From NCBI RefSeq assembly GCF_963678635.1, contig NC_087065.1:9569579-9633578 (forward strand): 64,000 nucleotides of DNA. The letters are read 5' to 3'. The notes under the pieces are model-generated. The model did not search any database. It had not been told where the DNA came from and saw nothing but the letters and a program-made list of their open reading frames with translations. The DNA is from Symsagittifera roscoffensis (Eukaryota > Xenacoelomorpha > Acoela > Convolutidae). A program made the position numbers and the translations under genes. Positions 51,375-61,438 of the stretch are shown piece after piece (within the stretch, counting starts at the first letter, position 1; each line of letters starts with the position of its first letter).

Positions 51375-51923
51375 TTGGCCAGTTCTCATCACATTCGCTC
51401 TCTCTTGCCCAATCAGAATCAAATATGCCAAACAGCACCTCTGACTCATCAAATAAGCCCTATTGGGCTGAAATCAACCTGTATCATTTAATTGGTAAAA
51501 TATGGAATTCGCAATTGATAATCATTACATCATCTTCATCGGAATTGCTGAAATGTATTAACTGACAAATGCACAACTAATTTTTTTTGCAAAACTTGAA
51601 GCTTATTGGGGAGAAAAAACTGGGCCTTGGATGGAGTTTTTCAGTTTTTGGGCGGTTTCAGATACATCGGTTTTCTGAAAGCTCGTTGGAGATTAACGGT
51701 GGTATGATAACAGAGCTCTCATTCAGTCGCGATTCGAATTCAGAAGAAATATTTGAAAATTCTTCGGAAAATCAATGCTCTTATGACACTGGCACATCAA
51801 ATGTTCACTTGTATTTTTAAAAGTTGACAGTATTTCAAAAAACATGATTTTCTATGCTATGTGCAAATTTCGCCCAATTGAATCAGTTTTGTACCGTTTA
51901 GAGTTTTGTTTGTCCTGTTTTAG

Positions 51924-51953
51924 CAAGCCTTCATGAACTGGCTGTTCAGCTGA
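51924..51953 (+). CDS. Alternative terminal exon (form 2)
   Basis: A strong acceptor (TTGTTTGTCCTGTTTTAG), then QAFMNWLFS and TGA in the same phase. It is identical in all three tandem units. It would share the poly(A) signal at 52107. Confidence 0.5.
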   Translation, partial: QAFMNWLFS

Positions 51954-52062
51954 TCAACAGACCCCTTAGACGAACATTTTGGATTTATGAAGTGCTCATT
52001 TTACTATAACTAAAGCTGTATATTATCTAAGAAATACAAATACTGAAAATTTCTATTTCCAG

Positions 52063-52089
52063 CCCAACTTTTCCACATACGTTCTATGA
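52063..52089 (+). CDS. Alternative terminal exon (form 3)
   Basis: Acceptor TTCTATTTCCAG, then PNFSTYVL and TGA, phase 0, 18 nt before AATAAA. It is identical in all three units. It is the least certain of the three because the peptide is very short. Confidence 0.35.
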   Translation, partial: PNFSTYVL

Positions 52090-52106
52090 AAATATTCTTG
52101 TAATTC

Positions 52107-52112
52107 AATAAA
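52107..52112 (+). terminator. Polyadenylation signal of the ferlin gene
   Basis: AATAAA in TTCAATAAAACAAA, downstream of all three terminal-exon candidates. Copies lie at 56474-56479 and 60884-60889. Confidence 0.65.
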
Positions 52113-52659
52113 ACAAATTTTAAATAATGCAGTTTTTATGAATCTGAAATGATATTCTTAGGATTCGAAAGATTGGCGACAAAGAGTGTAGTAAAAAATA
52201 AGCTGTAGAGAATTCGCTTTAAACTTACATTGGCCCTTGTTCGTGGGCCAGCATTATCCCATAGCGCTTTATATAAGGAAAATTGATATACTGAACCTAA
52301 TTAATCAAGCGTTCATAATACATAATGATTACCAAATAGAAATGAATCAAACACTTTTTGAAAATTTATAAAAAATTATCTCAGTTTCCGGAACAAGCCA
52401 ATTAAAATTTTCAATTTTAGACCATTTGAAGATAACTTAAAAATAGTGAAAAATCACGCATTAAAGCACCATAGTATTTTCTTCGCATTCGTTGGAAGAG
52501 AAACTTACGGATATTTTTTTGACGATTTTTTTCTTTTCTGCAGAGCTCTATCAAGCCTAAAATTTTAGAAATTCGAGCAAAACATTCATACGTTTTAGGT
52601 AGTAATTATTGTCTTCAGTTAAGCTTACATTAGAAATGTCACATTTTTCTGATTCATGT

Positions 52660-54330
52660 TTTTTGTCCTAAATTTTTTAGGTTCAACTTCTTTTTTTTGC
52701 AAAATGGAATATTTAGTTAGTTTTTTTTTACTTCTCAGATCAAAAAAATTTTTTTTTCTGATTTATTCTATTTTTTGATTGAAAATTTTTCTGTAATTTG
52801 TAAACTTATCTTTCTTTTTGAATCATTTTCTTCACTTGTTTTTAGATTTTGTTTTTTACAGCCCAAGTTAAATCGCTTACTTTTTTTTGCGTACTTGGAA
52901 AACGAAAATTTTTTTTTCAGTTTTCGGGTGTTTCGAGGAGGATGGGTTTCAATTTTGAATTTCAGGTTTAGATTTTACGAATTGTTAGCTCAAAACTGTT
53001 GAATTTCAAAGTTGAAACCCATCCTCCTTGAAACACTCGAAAACCTAAATTATTTTTTTTATCTAGTAATCAAAGAGACTGTTTTCCGAGTATGCGATTT
53101 AACTTGGGCAGTGAAAAAAAAATCTAAAAACAAGTGAAGAAATTGATTCAGAAAGAAAGATAATTTTACAAATTACAGAAAAACTTTCAAACAAAAAAAA
53201 GAGTAAAAAAGAAAAAAAATTTTTTGATCTGAGAAGTAGGCCGATAGAAAAACTAACTAAATATTCCATTTTGCAAAAAAAAGAAATTGAACCGATTAAA
53301 TTTAGGATGAAAACCGATAAAGTTTTTCTGTAATTTGTAAAATTATTTTTCTTTCTGAATCAATTTCTTCACTTGTTTTTAGATTTCGTTTTTTACAGCC
53401 CAAGTTAAATAGCTTACTTTTTTTTGCGTACTTGGAAAACGAAATTTTTTTTTCAGTTTTCGGGTGTTTCAAGGAGGATGGGTTTCAATTTTGAATTTCA
53501 GGTTTAGATTTTACGAATTGTTAGCTCAAAACTGTTGAATTTCAAAGTTGAAACCCATCCTCCTTGAAACACTCGAAAACCTAAATTATTTTTTTTACCT
53601 AGTAAGCAAAAAGACTGTTTTCCGAGTATGCGATTTAACTTGGGCAGTGAAAAAAAAATCTAAGAACAAGTGAAGAAATTAATTCAGAAAGAAAGATAAT
53701 TTTACAAATTACAGAAAAACTTTCAAACAAAAAAAAGAGTAAATAAGAAAAAAAATTTTTTTGATCTGAGAAGTAGGCCGATAGAAAAACTAACTAAATA
53801 TTCCATTTTGCAAAAAAAAGAAATTGAACCGATTAAATTTAGGATGAAAACCGATAAAGTTTTTCTGTAATTTGTAAAATTATTTTTCTTTCTGAATCAA
53901 TTTCTTCACTTGTTTTTAGATTTCGTTTTTCACAGCCCAAGTTAAATCGCATACTTGGAAAAACAGACTTTTTGCGTACTTGAAAAACGAAATTTTTTTT
54001 TCAGTTTTCGGGTGTTTCAAGGAGGATGGGTTTCAATTTTGAAGTTCAACAGTTTTCAGCTAAAAATTCGTAAAATTTAAACCTGAAATTCAAAATTGAA
54101 ACCCTTCTTCCTTGAAAAACCCGAAAACTGAAACAAAAAACGTTTTCCAAGTACGCAAAAAGACTATGCGTACTTGGAAAACAAAATACTATGCGTACTT
54201 CGTTTTCCAAGTACGCAAAAAAAGTATGCGATTTAACTTGGACTGTGAAAAACAAAATCTAAAAACAAATGAAAAAAATGTTTCAGAAAGAAAGATAACT
54301 TAACAAATTACAGAAAAACTTTCAATTAAA
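52660..54330. repeat. Palindromic subrepeat block, unit 1
   Basis: The start CTGTAATTTGTAAA recurs near 52790, 53326 and 53867, a period of about 540 bp. Each period is itself an inverted repeat: GGAGGATGGGTTTCAA faces TTGAAACCCATCCTCC, CCCAAGTTAAATCGC faces GCGATTTAACTTGGG, and the outer TTCACTTGTTTTTAGAT faces ATCTAAAAACAAGTGAA. The many short frames here (for example 52775-53002) are by-products. Confidence 0.85.
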
Positions 54331-54564
54331 AAATAGATTAAATCAGAAATTGAGAACAAAATTTTCTGAAAACATTTTGTCGACTTGGTTCTTGCTTGCT
54401 AAAAGATTATCAAGGCTTACTTGACGATGTTTATGAAGCTCAATCGAGACAACTTAAATATTTTTTTTGTGTTTGTATCGTATTTCAACATTTTTTTGAG
54501 TAACCTCTTTTAAAAAAATTTTTTTGATCGATTCCCTCCTTCTTTGCTCTATTATAATCCACTG

Positions 54565-54680
54565 CTCTAGTTGTCTTTCGCAAGGTTATGCGTACTTCAC
54601 ATATGCCCCAAATTATTTTGTTCAGAGCAAAGCGCTGAATGTTCTGATAGCCCCTTGCTGGTCTCGAACTTTTTTTGCAA
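54565..54680 (-). repeat. GTTCCGAC-family fragment in unit 1 (also 58945-59060 and 63345-63460)
   Basis: GCAAAGCGCTGAATGTTCTG then CTTGCTGGTCTCGAAC is the reverse complement of the family's GAGACCAGTTA...GGAACATTCAGGG end. It is a truncated copy carried along in every unit. Confidence 0.5.
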
Positions 54681-54991
54681 AACAAATCGATCAACTACAA
54701 ACCTTGAACTGGATTGTCATTTTGTCAGCTTCCAAATTTTTTCGATGCTCGTCATTGTGATGCGGAAGAGACGAAAGAGAAAATGGCGGCATATTTTCAC
54801 GAGAGGAGCTCGGATGACTACTCTGAACTGCTCGCTTCCTCGAAATATTCACCGAAATTGCTCTTGAGTTATGCTCATCATTATGCAAGACATTTACACT
54901 GATGTTTTTGTCCACTTTTCTGTAATTTATATCTAGGATCTTCACTGATGTTGGATTTGCAAAACTTTTGTCAAAAAACTGTAGACTTCTT

Positions 54992-55186
54992 CAGGGCGGA
55001 TTTGGGGGGGGGGGAGGGTCTGACGTCTTTTCCTTTTCGGATTCGACGCCCTGACGACACAAAAGGGTCCCCCTTTGTACTATTTTGACATACCCATTTT
55101 TGGCTGACTGACCCTAATATTTTTCTAACGGCGCCATCGGCGCCAAAGCTAGTTTTGAGGGGGGAGAGCGCGCGCCAAAAATAAAG
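54992..55186 (+). mobile_element. hAT-like repeat, unit 1
   Basis: CAGGGCGGATTTGGGGGG at the left edge and a block GGCGCCATCGGCGCCAAAGC to GCGCGCGCCAAAAATAAAG, shared with the intronic copy at 15391-15803. Confidence 0.55.
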
Positions 55187-55361
55187 CAATTTTTGGTACA
55201 AATTTTCGTTATTCTTGAACTTCAAATATTGAATCAGTTTTTTTTAGTAATCCGTACTACTTCTAGGGTAAACGGGTATTCTTTTAATTTCAGGAGATTG
55301 CTGTTCAACAATTTGGTCTTGGGTAGCTTGAGAATTACTCAAATGGGGTTTATTTTGCATA

Positions 55362-55407
55362 TATCTTCGTCGTCCTCTTCCTAGCCCTCTTCATTTATAC
55401 ACTACCT
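55362..55407 (+). pseudogene. Truncated anchor exon 44b, unit 2
   Basis: The last 46 nt of exon 44b with its donor, lacking the acceptor and 5' two thirds. An in-frame stop upstream prevents its use as an exon from the nearest acceptor. Confidence 0.9.
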
Positions 55408-55705
55408 GTAAGAGAAATAGGAAAACAGAAGCAACTTTTGGCAAATTTTTTTGATTATTTGTGTATAATAAGGCAAAAAAGGATTTTGAAAAAAGAAGAT
55501 TTTGAAAAATTTGAAAAAAAAGATCTTTTTTATTATATCCTTTTTTCAATTAAAAATAACATGTTTTTTTTTTGGTGCGTGCTGCTCCAAAGCAGATGCT
55601 AGTTTTTGGAAAATCTCACTTTTTGGTGAAAAAAGTTCTGTTTTACATCTATAATTCAATTTTGGATGCTTTGAGCATAAAACTAATGACGAAACTTGAT
55701 TTCAG

Positions 55706-55744
55706 GGGAACATGCTGAATGCTATCATGAATGCTATCATCTGA
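55706..55744 (+). pseudogene. Terminal exon form 1, unit 2 copy
   Basis: It is the same peptide as 51336-51374 with three synonymous changes and an intact acceptor. It could still serve as an alternative last exon in a long read-through transcript. Confidence 0.75.
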
Positions 55745-56290
55745 TTGGCCAGTTCTCATCGCATTCGCTCTCTCTTGCCCAATCAGAATCAAATATGCCA
55801 AACAGCACCTCTGACTCATCAAATAAGCCCTATTGGGCTGAAATCAACCTGTATCATTTAATTGGTAATATGAAATTCGCAATTGATAATCATTACATCA
55901 TCTTCATCAGTATTGCTGAAATGTATTAACTGACGATGCACAACTAATTTTTTTTGCAAAACTTGAAGCTTATTGGGGAGAAAAAACTGGGCCTTGGATG
56001 GAGTTTTTCAGTTTTTGGGCGGTTTCAGATACATCGGTTTTCTGAAAGCTCGTTGTAGATTAACGGTGGTATGATAACAGAGCTCTCATTCAGTCGCGAT
56101 TCGACCTCAGAAGAAATATTTGAAAATTCTTCGGAAAATCAATGCTCTTATGACACTGGCACATCAAATGTTCACTTGTATTTTTAAAAGTTGACAGTAT
56201 TTCAAAAAACATGATTTTCTATGCTATGTGCAAATTTCGCCCAATTGAATCAGTTTTGTACCGTTTAGAGTTTTGTTTGTCCTGTTTTAG

Positions 56291-56320
56291 CAAGCCTTCA
56301 TGAACTGGCTGTTCAGCTGA
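56291..56320 (+). pseudogene. Terminal exon form 2, unit 2 copy
   Basis: It is identical to 51924-51953 including the acceptor. The form 3 copy follows at 56430-56456 and AATAAA at 56474. Confidence 0.6.
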
Positions 56321-57028
56321 TCAACAGACCCCTTAGACGAACATTTTGGATTTATGAAGTGCTCATTTTACTATAACTAAAGCTGTATATTATCTAAGAA
56401 ATACAAATACTGAAAATTTCTATTTCCAGCCCAACTTTTCCACATACGTTCTATGAAAATATTCTTGTAATTCAATAAAACAAATTTTAAATAATGCAGT
56501 TTTTATGAATCTGAAATGATATTCTTAGGATTCGAAAGATTGGCGACAAAGAGTGTAGTAAAAAATAAGCTGTAGAGAATTCGCTTTAAACTTACATTGG
56601 CCCTTGTTCGTGGGCCAGCATTATCCCATAGCGCTTTATATAAGGAAAATTGATATACTGAACCTAATTAATCAAGCGTTCATAATACATAATGATTACC
56701 AAATAGAAATGAATCAAACACTTTTTGAAAATTTATAAAAAATTATCTCAGTTTCCGGAACAAGCCAATTAAAATTTTCAATTTTAGACCATTTGAAGAT
56801 ACCTTAAAAATAGTGAAAAATCACGCATTAAAGCACCATAGTATTTTCTTCGCATTCGTTGGAAGAGAAACTTACGGATATTTTTTTGACGATTTTTTTC
56901 TTTTCTGCAGAGCTCTATCAAGCCTAAAATTTTAGAAATTCGAGCAAAACATTCATACGTTTTAGGTAGTAATTATTGTCTTCAGTTAAGCTTACATTAG
57001 AAATGTCACATTTTTCTGATTCATGTTT

Positions 57029-58700
57029 TTTGTCCTAAATTTTTTAGGTTCAACTTCTTTTTTTTGCAAAATGGAATATTTAGTTAGTTTTTTTTTACTT
57101 CTCAGATCAAAAAAATTTTTTTTTCTGATTTATTCTATTTTTTGATTGAAAATTTTTCTGTAATTTGTAAACTTATCTTTCTTTTTGAATCATTTTCTTC
57201 ACTTGTTTTTAGATTTTGTTTTTTACAGCCCAAGTTAAATCGCTTACTTTTTTTTGCGTACTTGGAAAACGAAAATTTTTTTTTCAGTTTTCGGGTGTTT
57301 CGAGGAGGATGGGTTTCAATTTTGAATTTCAGGTTTAGATTTTACGAATTGTTAGCTCAAAACTGTTGAATTTCAAAGTTGAAACCCATCCTCCTTGAAA
57401 CACTCGAAAACCTAAATTATTTTTTTTATCTAGTAATCAAAAAGACTGTTTTCCGAGTATGCGATTTAACTTGGGCAGTGAAAAAAAAAATCTAAAAACA
57501 AGTGAAGAAATTGATTCAGAAAGAAAGATAATTTTACAAATTACAGAAAAACTTTCAAACAAAAAAAAGAGTAAATAAGAAAAAAAATTTTTTGATCTGA
57601 GAAGTAGGCCGATAGAAAAACTAACTAAATATTCCATTTTGCAAAAAAAAAAGAAATTGAACCGATTAAATTTAGGATAAAAACCGATAAATTTTTTCTG
57701 TAATTTGTAAAATTATTTTTCTTTCTGAATCAATTTCTTCACTTGTTTTTAGATTTCGTTTTTTACAGCCCAAGTTAAATAGCTTACTTTTTTTTGCGTA
57801 CTTGGAAAACGAAATTTTTTTTTTCAGTTTTCGGGTGTTTCAAGGAGGATGGGTTTCAATTTTGAATTTCAGGTTTAGATTTTACGAATTGTTAGCTCAA
57901 AACTGTTGAATTTCAAAGTTGAAACCCATATTCCTTGAAACACTCGAAAACCTAAATTATTTTTTTTACCTAGTAAGCAAAAAGACTGTTTTCCGAGTAT
58001 GCGATTTAACTTGGGCAGTGAAAAAAAAATCTAAAAACAAGTGAAGAAATTAATTCAGAAAGAAAGATAATTTTACAAATTACAGAAAAACTTTCAAACA
58101 AAAAAAGAGTAAATAAGAAAAAATTTTTTTTTGATCTGAGAAGTAGGCCGATAGAAAAACTAACTAAATATTCCATTTTGCAAAAAAAAAGAAATTGAAC
58201 CGATTAAATTTAGGATGAAAACCGATAAAGTTTTTCTGTAATATGTTAAATTATTTTTCTTTCTGAATCAATTTCTTCACTTGTTTTTAGATTTCGTTTT
58301 TCACAGCCCAAGTTAAATCGCATACTTGGAAAAACAGACTTTTTGCGTACTTGAAAAACGAAATTTTTTTTTCAGTTTTCGGGTGTTTCAAGGAGGATGG
58401 GTTTCAATTTTGAAGTTCAACAGTTTTCAGCTAAAAATTCGTAAAATTTAAACCTGAAATTCAAAATTGAAACCCTTCTTCCTTGAAACACCCGAAAACT
58501 GAAACAAAAAACGTTTTCCAAGTACGCAAAAAGACTATGCGTACTTGGAAAACAAAATACTATGCGTACTTCGTTTTCCAAGTACGCAAAAAAAGTATGC
58601 GATTTAACTTGGACTGTGAAAAACAAAATCTAAAAACAAATGAAAAAAATGTTTCAGAAAGAAAGATAACTTAACAAATTACAGAAAAACTTTCAATTAA
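57029..58700. repeat. Palindromic subrepeat block, unit 2
   Basis: The same organisation, with starts near 57158, 57697 and 58236. It carries more differences from unit 1 (homopolymer lengths, AAACCCATATTCC at 57924) than unit 3 does. Confidence 0.85.
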
Positions 58701-59395
58701 AAAATAGATTAAATCAGAAATTGAGAACAAAATTTTCTGAAAACATTTTGTCGACTTGGTTCTTGCTTGCTAAAAGATTATCAAGGCTTACTTGACGATG
58801 TTTATGAAGCTCAATCGAGACAACTTAAATATTTTTTTTTGTGTTTGTATCGTATTTCAACATTTTTTTGAGTAACCTCTTTTAAAAAAAAATTTTTGAT
58901 CGATTCCCTCCTTCTTTGCTCTATTCGGCATTATAATCCACTGCTCTAGTTGTCTTTCGCAAGGTTATGCGTACTTCACATATGCCCCAATTTATTTTGT
59001 TCAGAGCAAAGCGCTGAATGTTCTGATAGCCCCTTGCTGGCCTCGAACTTTTTTTGCAAAACAAATCGATCAACTACAAACCTTGAACTGGATTGTCATT
59101 TTGTCAGCTTCCAAATTTTTTCGATGCTCGTCATTGTGATGCGGAAGAGACGAAAGAGAAAATGGCGGCATATTTTCACGAGAGGAGCTCGGATGACTAC
59201 TCTGAACTGCTCGCTTCCTCGAAAGATTCACCGAAATTGCTCTTGAGTTATGCTCATCATTATGCAAGACATTTACACTGATGTTTTTGTCCATTTTTCT
59301 GTAATTTATATCTAGGATCTTCACTGATGTTGGATTTGCAAAACTTTTGTCAAAAAACTGTAGACTTCAAAATTTCAATCAAAGAATGCCTTATT

Positions 59396-59593
59396 CAGGG
59401 CGGATTTGGGGGGGGGGGGGGGAGGGTCTGACGTCCTTTCCTTTTCGGATTCAACGCCCTGACGACACAAAAGGGTCTCCCTTTGTACTATTTTGACATA
59501 CCCATTTTTGGCTGACTGACCCTAAAATTTTTCTAACGGCGCCATCGGCGCCAAAGCTAGTTTTGAGGGGATAGAGCGCGCGCCAAAAATAAA
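59396..59593 (+). mobile_element. hAT-like repeat, unit 2
   Basis: The same repeat as unit 1 with a longer G run. Unit 2 retains about 28 bp before it (AAATTTCAATCAAAGAATGC and so on) that units 1 and 3 lack. Confidence 0.55.
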
Positions 59594-59769
59594 GCAATTT
59601 TTGGTACAAATTTTCGTTATTCTTGAACTTCAAATATTGAATCAGTTTTTTTTAGTAATCCGTACTACTTCTAGGGTAAACGGGTATTCTTTTAATTTCA
59701 GGAGTTTGCTGTTCAACAATTTGGTCTTGGGTAGCTTGAGAATTACTCAAATGGGGTTTATTTTGCATA

Positions 59770-59815
59770 TATCTTCGTCGTCCTCTTCCTAGCCCTCTTC
59801 ATTTATACACTACCT
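59770..59815 (+). pseudogene. Truncated anchor exon 44b, unit 3
   Basis: The same 46-nt fragment as in unit 2, with the same breakpoint. Confidence 0.9.
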
Positions 59816-60112
59816 GTAAGAGAAATAGGAAAACAGAAGCAACTTTTGGCAAATTTTTTTGATTATTTGTGTATAAGGGAAAAAAGATTTTGAAAAAAGA
59901 AGATTTTGAAAAAATTTGAAAAAAAAGATCTTTTTTATTACATCCTTTTTTCAATTAAGAATAACATGTTTTTTTTTGGTGCGTGCTGCTCCAAAGCAGA
60001 TGCTAGTTTTTGGAAAATCTCACTTTTTGGTGAAAAAAAATTCTGTTTTATATCTATAATTCAATTTTGGATGCTTTGAGCATAAAACTAAAATGACGAA
60101 ATTTGATTTCAG

Positions 60113-60151
60113 GGAAACATGCTGAATGCCATCATGAATGCCATCATCTGA
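60113..60151 (+). pseudogene. Terminal exon form 1, unit 3 copy
   Basis: It is nucleotide-identical to 51336-51374 with an intact acceptor. Confidence 0.75.
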
Positions 60152-60700
60152 TTGGCCAGTTCTCATCACATTCGCTCTCTCTTGCCCAATCAGAATCAAA
60201 TATGCCAAACAGCACCTCTGACTCATCAAATAAGCCCTATTGGGCTGAAATCAACCTGTATCATTTAATTGGTAAAATATGGAATTCGCAATTGATAATC
60301 ATTACATCATCTTCATCAGAATTGCTGAAATGTATTAACTGACAAATGCACAACTAATTTTTTTTGCAAAACTTGAAGCTTATTGGGGAGAAAAAACTGG
60401 GCCTTGGATGGAGTTTTTCAGTTTTTGGGCGGTTTCAGATACATCGGTTTTCTGAAAGCTCGTTGGAGATTAACGGTGGTATGATAACAGAGCTCTCATT
60501 CAGTCGCGATTCGAATTCAGAAGAAATATTTGAAAATTCTTCGGAAAATCAATGCTCTTATGACACTGGCACATCAAATGTTCACTTGTATTTTTAAAAG
60601 TTGACAGTATTTCAAAAAACATGATTTTCTATGCTATGTGCAAATTTCGCCCAATTGAATCAGTTTTGTACCGTTTAGAGTTTTGTTTGTCCTGTTTTAG

Positions 60701-60730
60701 CAAGCCTTCATGAACTGGCTGTTCAGCTGA
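60701..60730 (+). pseudogene. Terminal exon form 2, unit 3 copy
   Basis: It is identical to 51924-51953. The form 3 copy lies at 60840-60866 and AATAAA at 60884. Confidence 0.6.
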
Positions 60731-61438
60731 TCAACAGACCCCTTAGACGAACATTTTGGATTTATGAAGTGCTCATTTTACTATAACTAAAGCTGTATAT
60801 TATCTAAGAAATACAAATACTGAAAATTTCTATTTCCAGCCCAACTTTTCCACATACGTTCTATGAAAATATTCTTGTAATTCAATAAAACAAATTTTAA
60901 ATAATGCAGTTTTTATGAATCTGAAATGATATTCTTAGGATTCGAAAGATTGGCGACAAAGAGTGTAGTAAAAAATAAGCTGTAGAGAATTCGCTTTAAA
61001 CTTACATTGGCCCTTGTTCGTGGGCCAGCATTATCCCATAGCGCTTTATATAAGGAAAATTGATATACTGAACCTAATTAATCAAGCGTTCATAATACAT
61101 AATGATTACCAAATAGAAATGAATCAAACACTTTTTGAAAATTTATAAAAAATTATCTCAGTTTCCGGAACAAGCCAATTAAAATTTTCAATTTTAGACC
61201 ATTTGAAGATACCTTAAAAATAGTGAAAAATCACGCATTAAAGCACCATAGTATTTTCTTCGCATTCGTTGGAAGAGAAACTTACGGATATTTTTTTGAC
61301 GATTTTTTTCTTTTCTGCAGAGCTCTATCAAGCCTAAAATTTTAGAAATTCGAGCAAAACATTCATACGTTTTAGGTAGTAATTATTGTCTTCAGTTAAG
61401 CTTACATTAGAAATGTCACATTTTTCTGATTCATGTTT

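Larger units (their letters stand above)
40743..50513 (-). mobile_element. LTR retrotransposon (Ty3/gypsy-type gag-pro, no pol), antisense to the ferlin gene
   Basis: Two 1,150-bp direct repeats (40748-41897 and 49359-50508) are flanked by ATAGC at 40743-40747 and 50509-50513, a 5-bp target duplication. On the minus strand the order is 5' LTR, PBS, a 2.3-kb leader, a small ORF, its open relative, gag, protease, a long stretch without RT, RNase H or integrase, an accessory ORF, PPT and 3' LTR. Coding frames are intact and the LTRs differ at one base by eye. The insertion is therefore recent, and the element must have been moved by enzymes supplied in trans. Confidence 0.92.
40208..50891 (+). 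other. Intron between anchor exons, invaded by an LTR element
   Basis: It holds an AAC microsatellite just after the 44a donor, a possible cryptic terminal exon (40539-40604), the retrotransposon (40748-50508) and 380 bp of AT-rich sequence with a triplicated ATGAACTGTATC before exon 44b. Confidence 0.7.

Noticed and set aside
55294-55407. Chimeric replacement exon joining unit-end DNA to the truncated anchor exon
   Set aside because: The acceptor TTTTAATTTCAG at 55294 exists, but the anchor frame upstream of the junction has an in-frame TAG, so it cannot encode the anchor.
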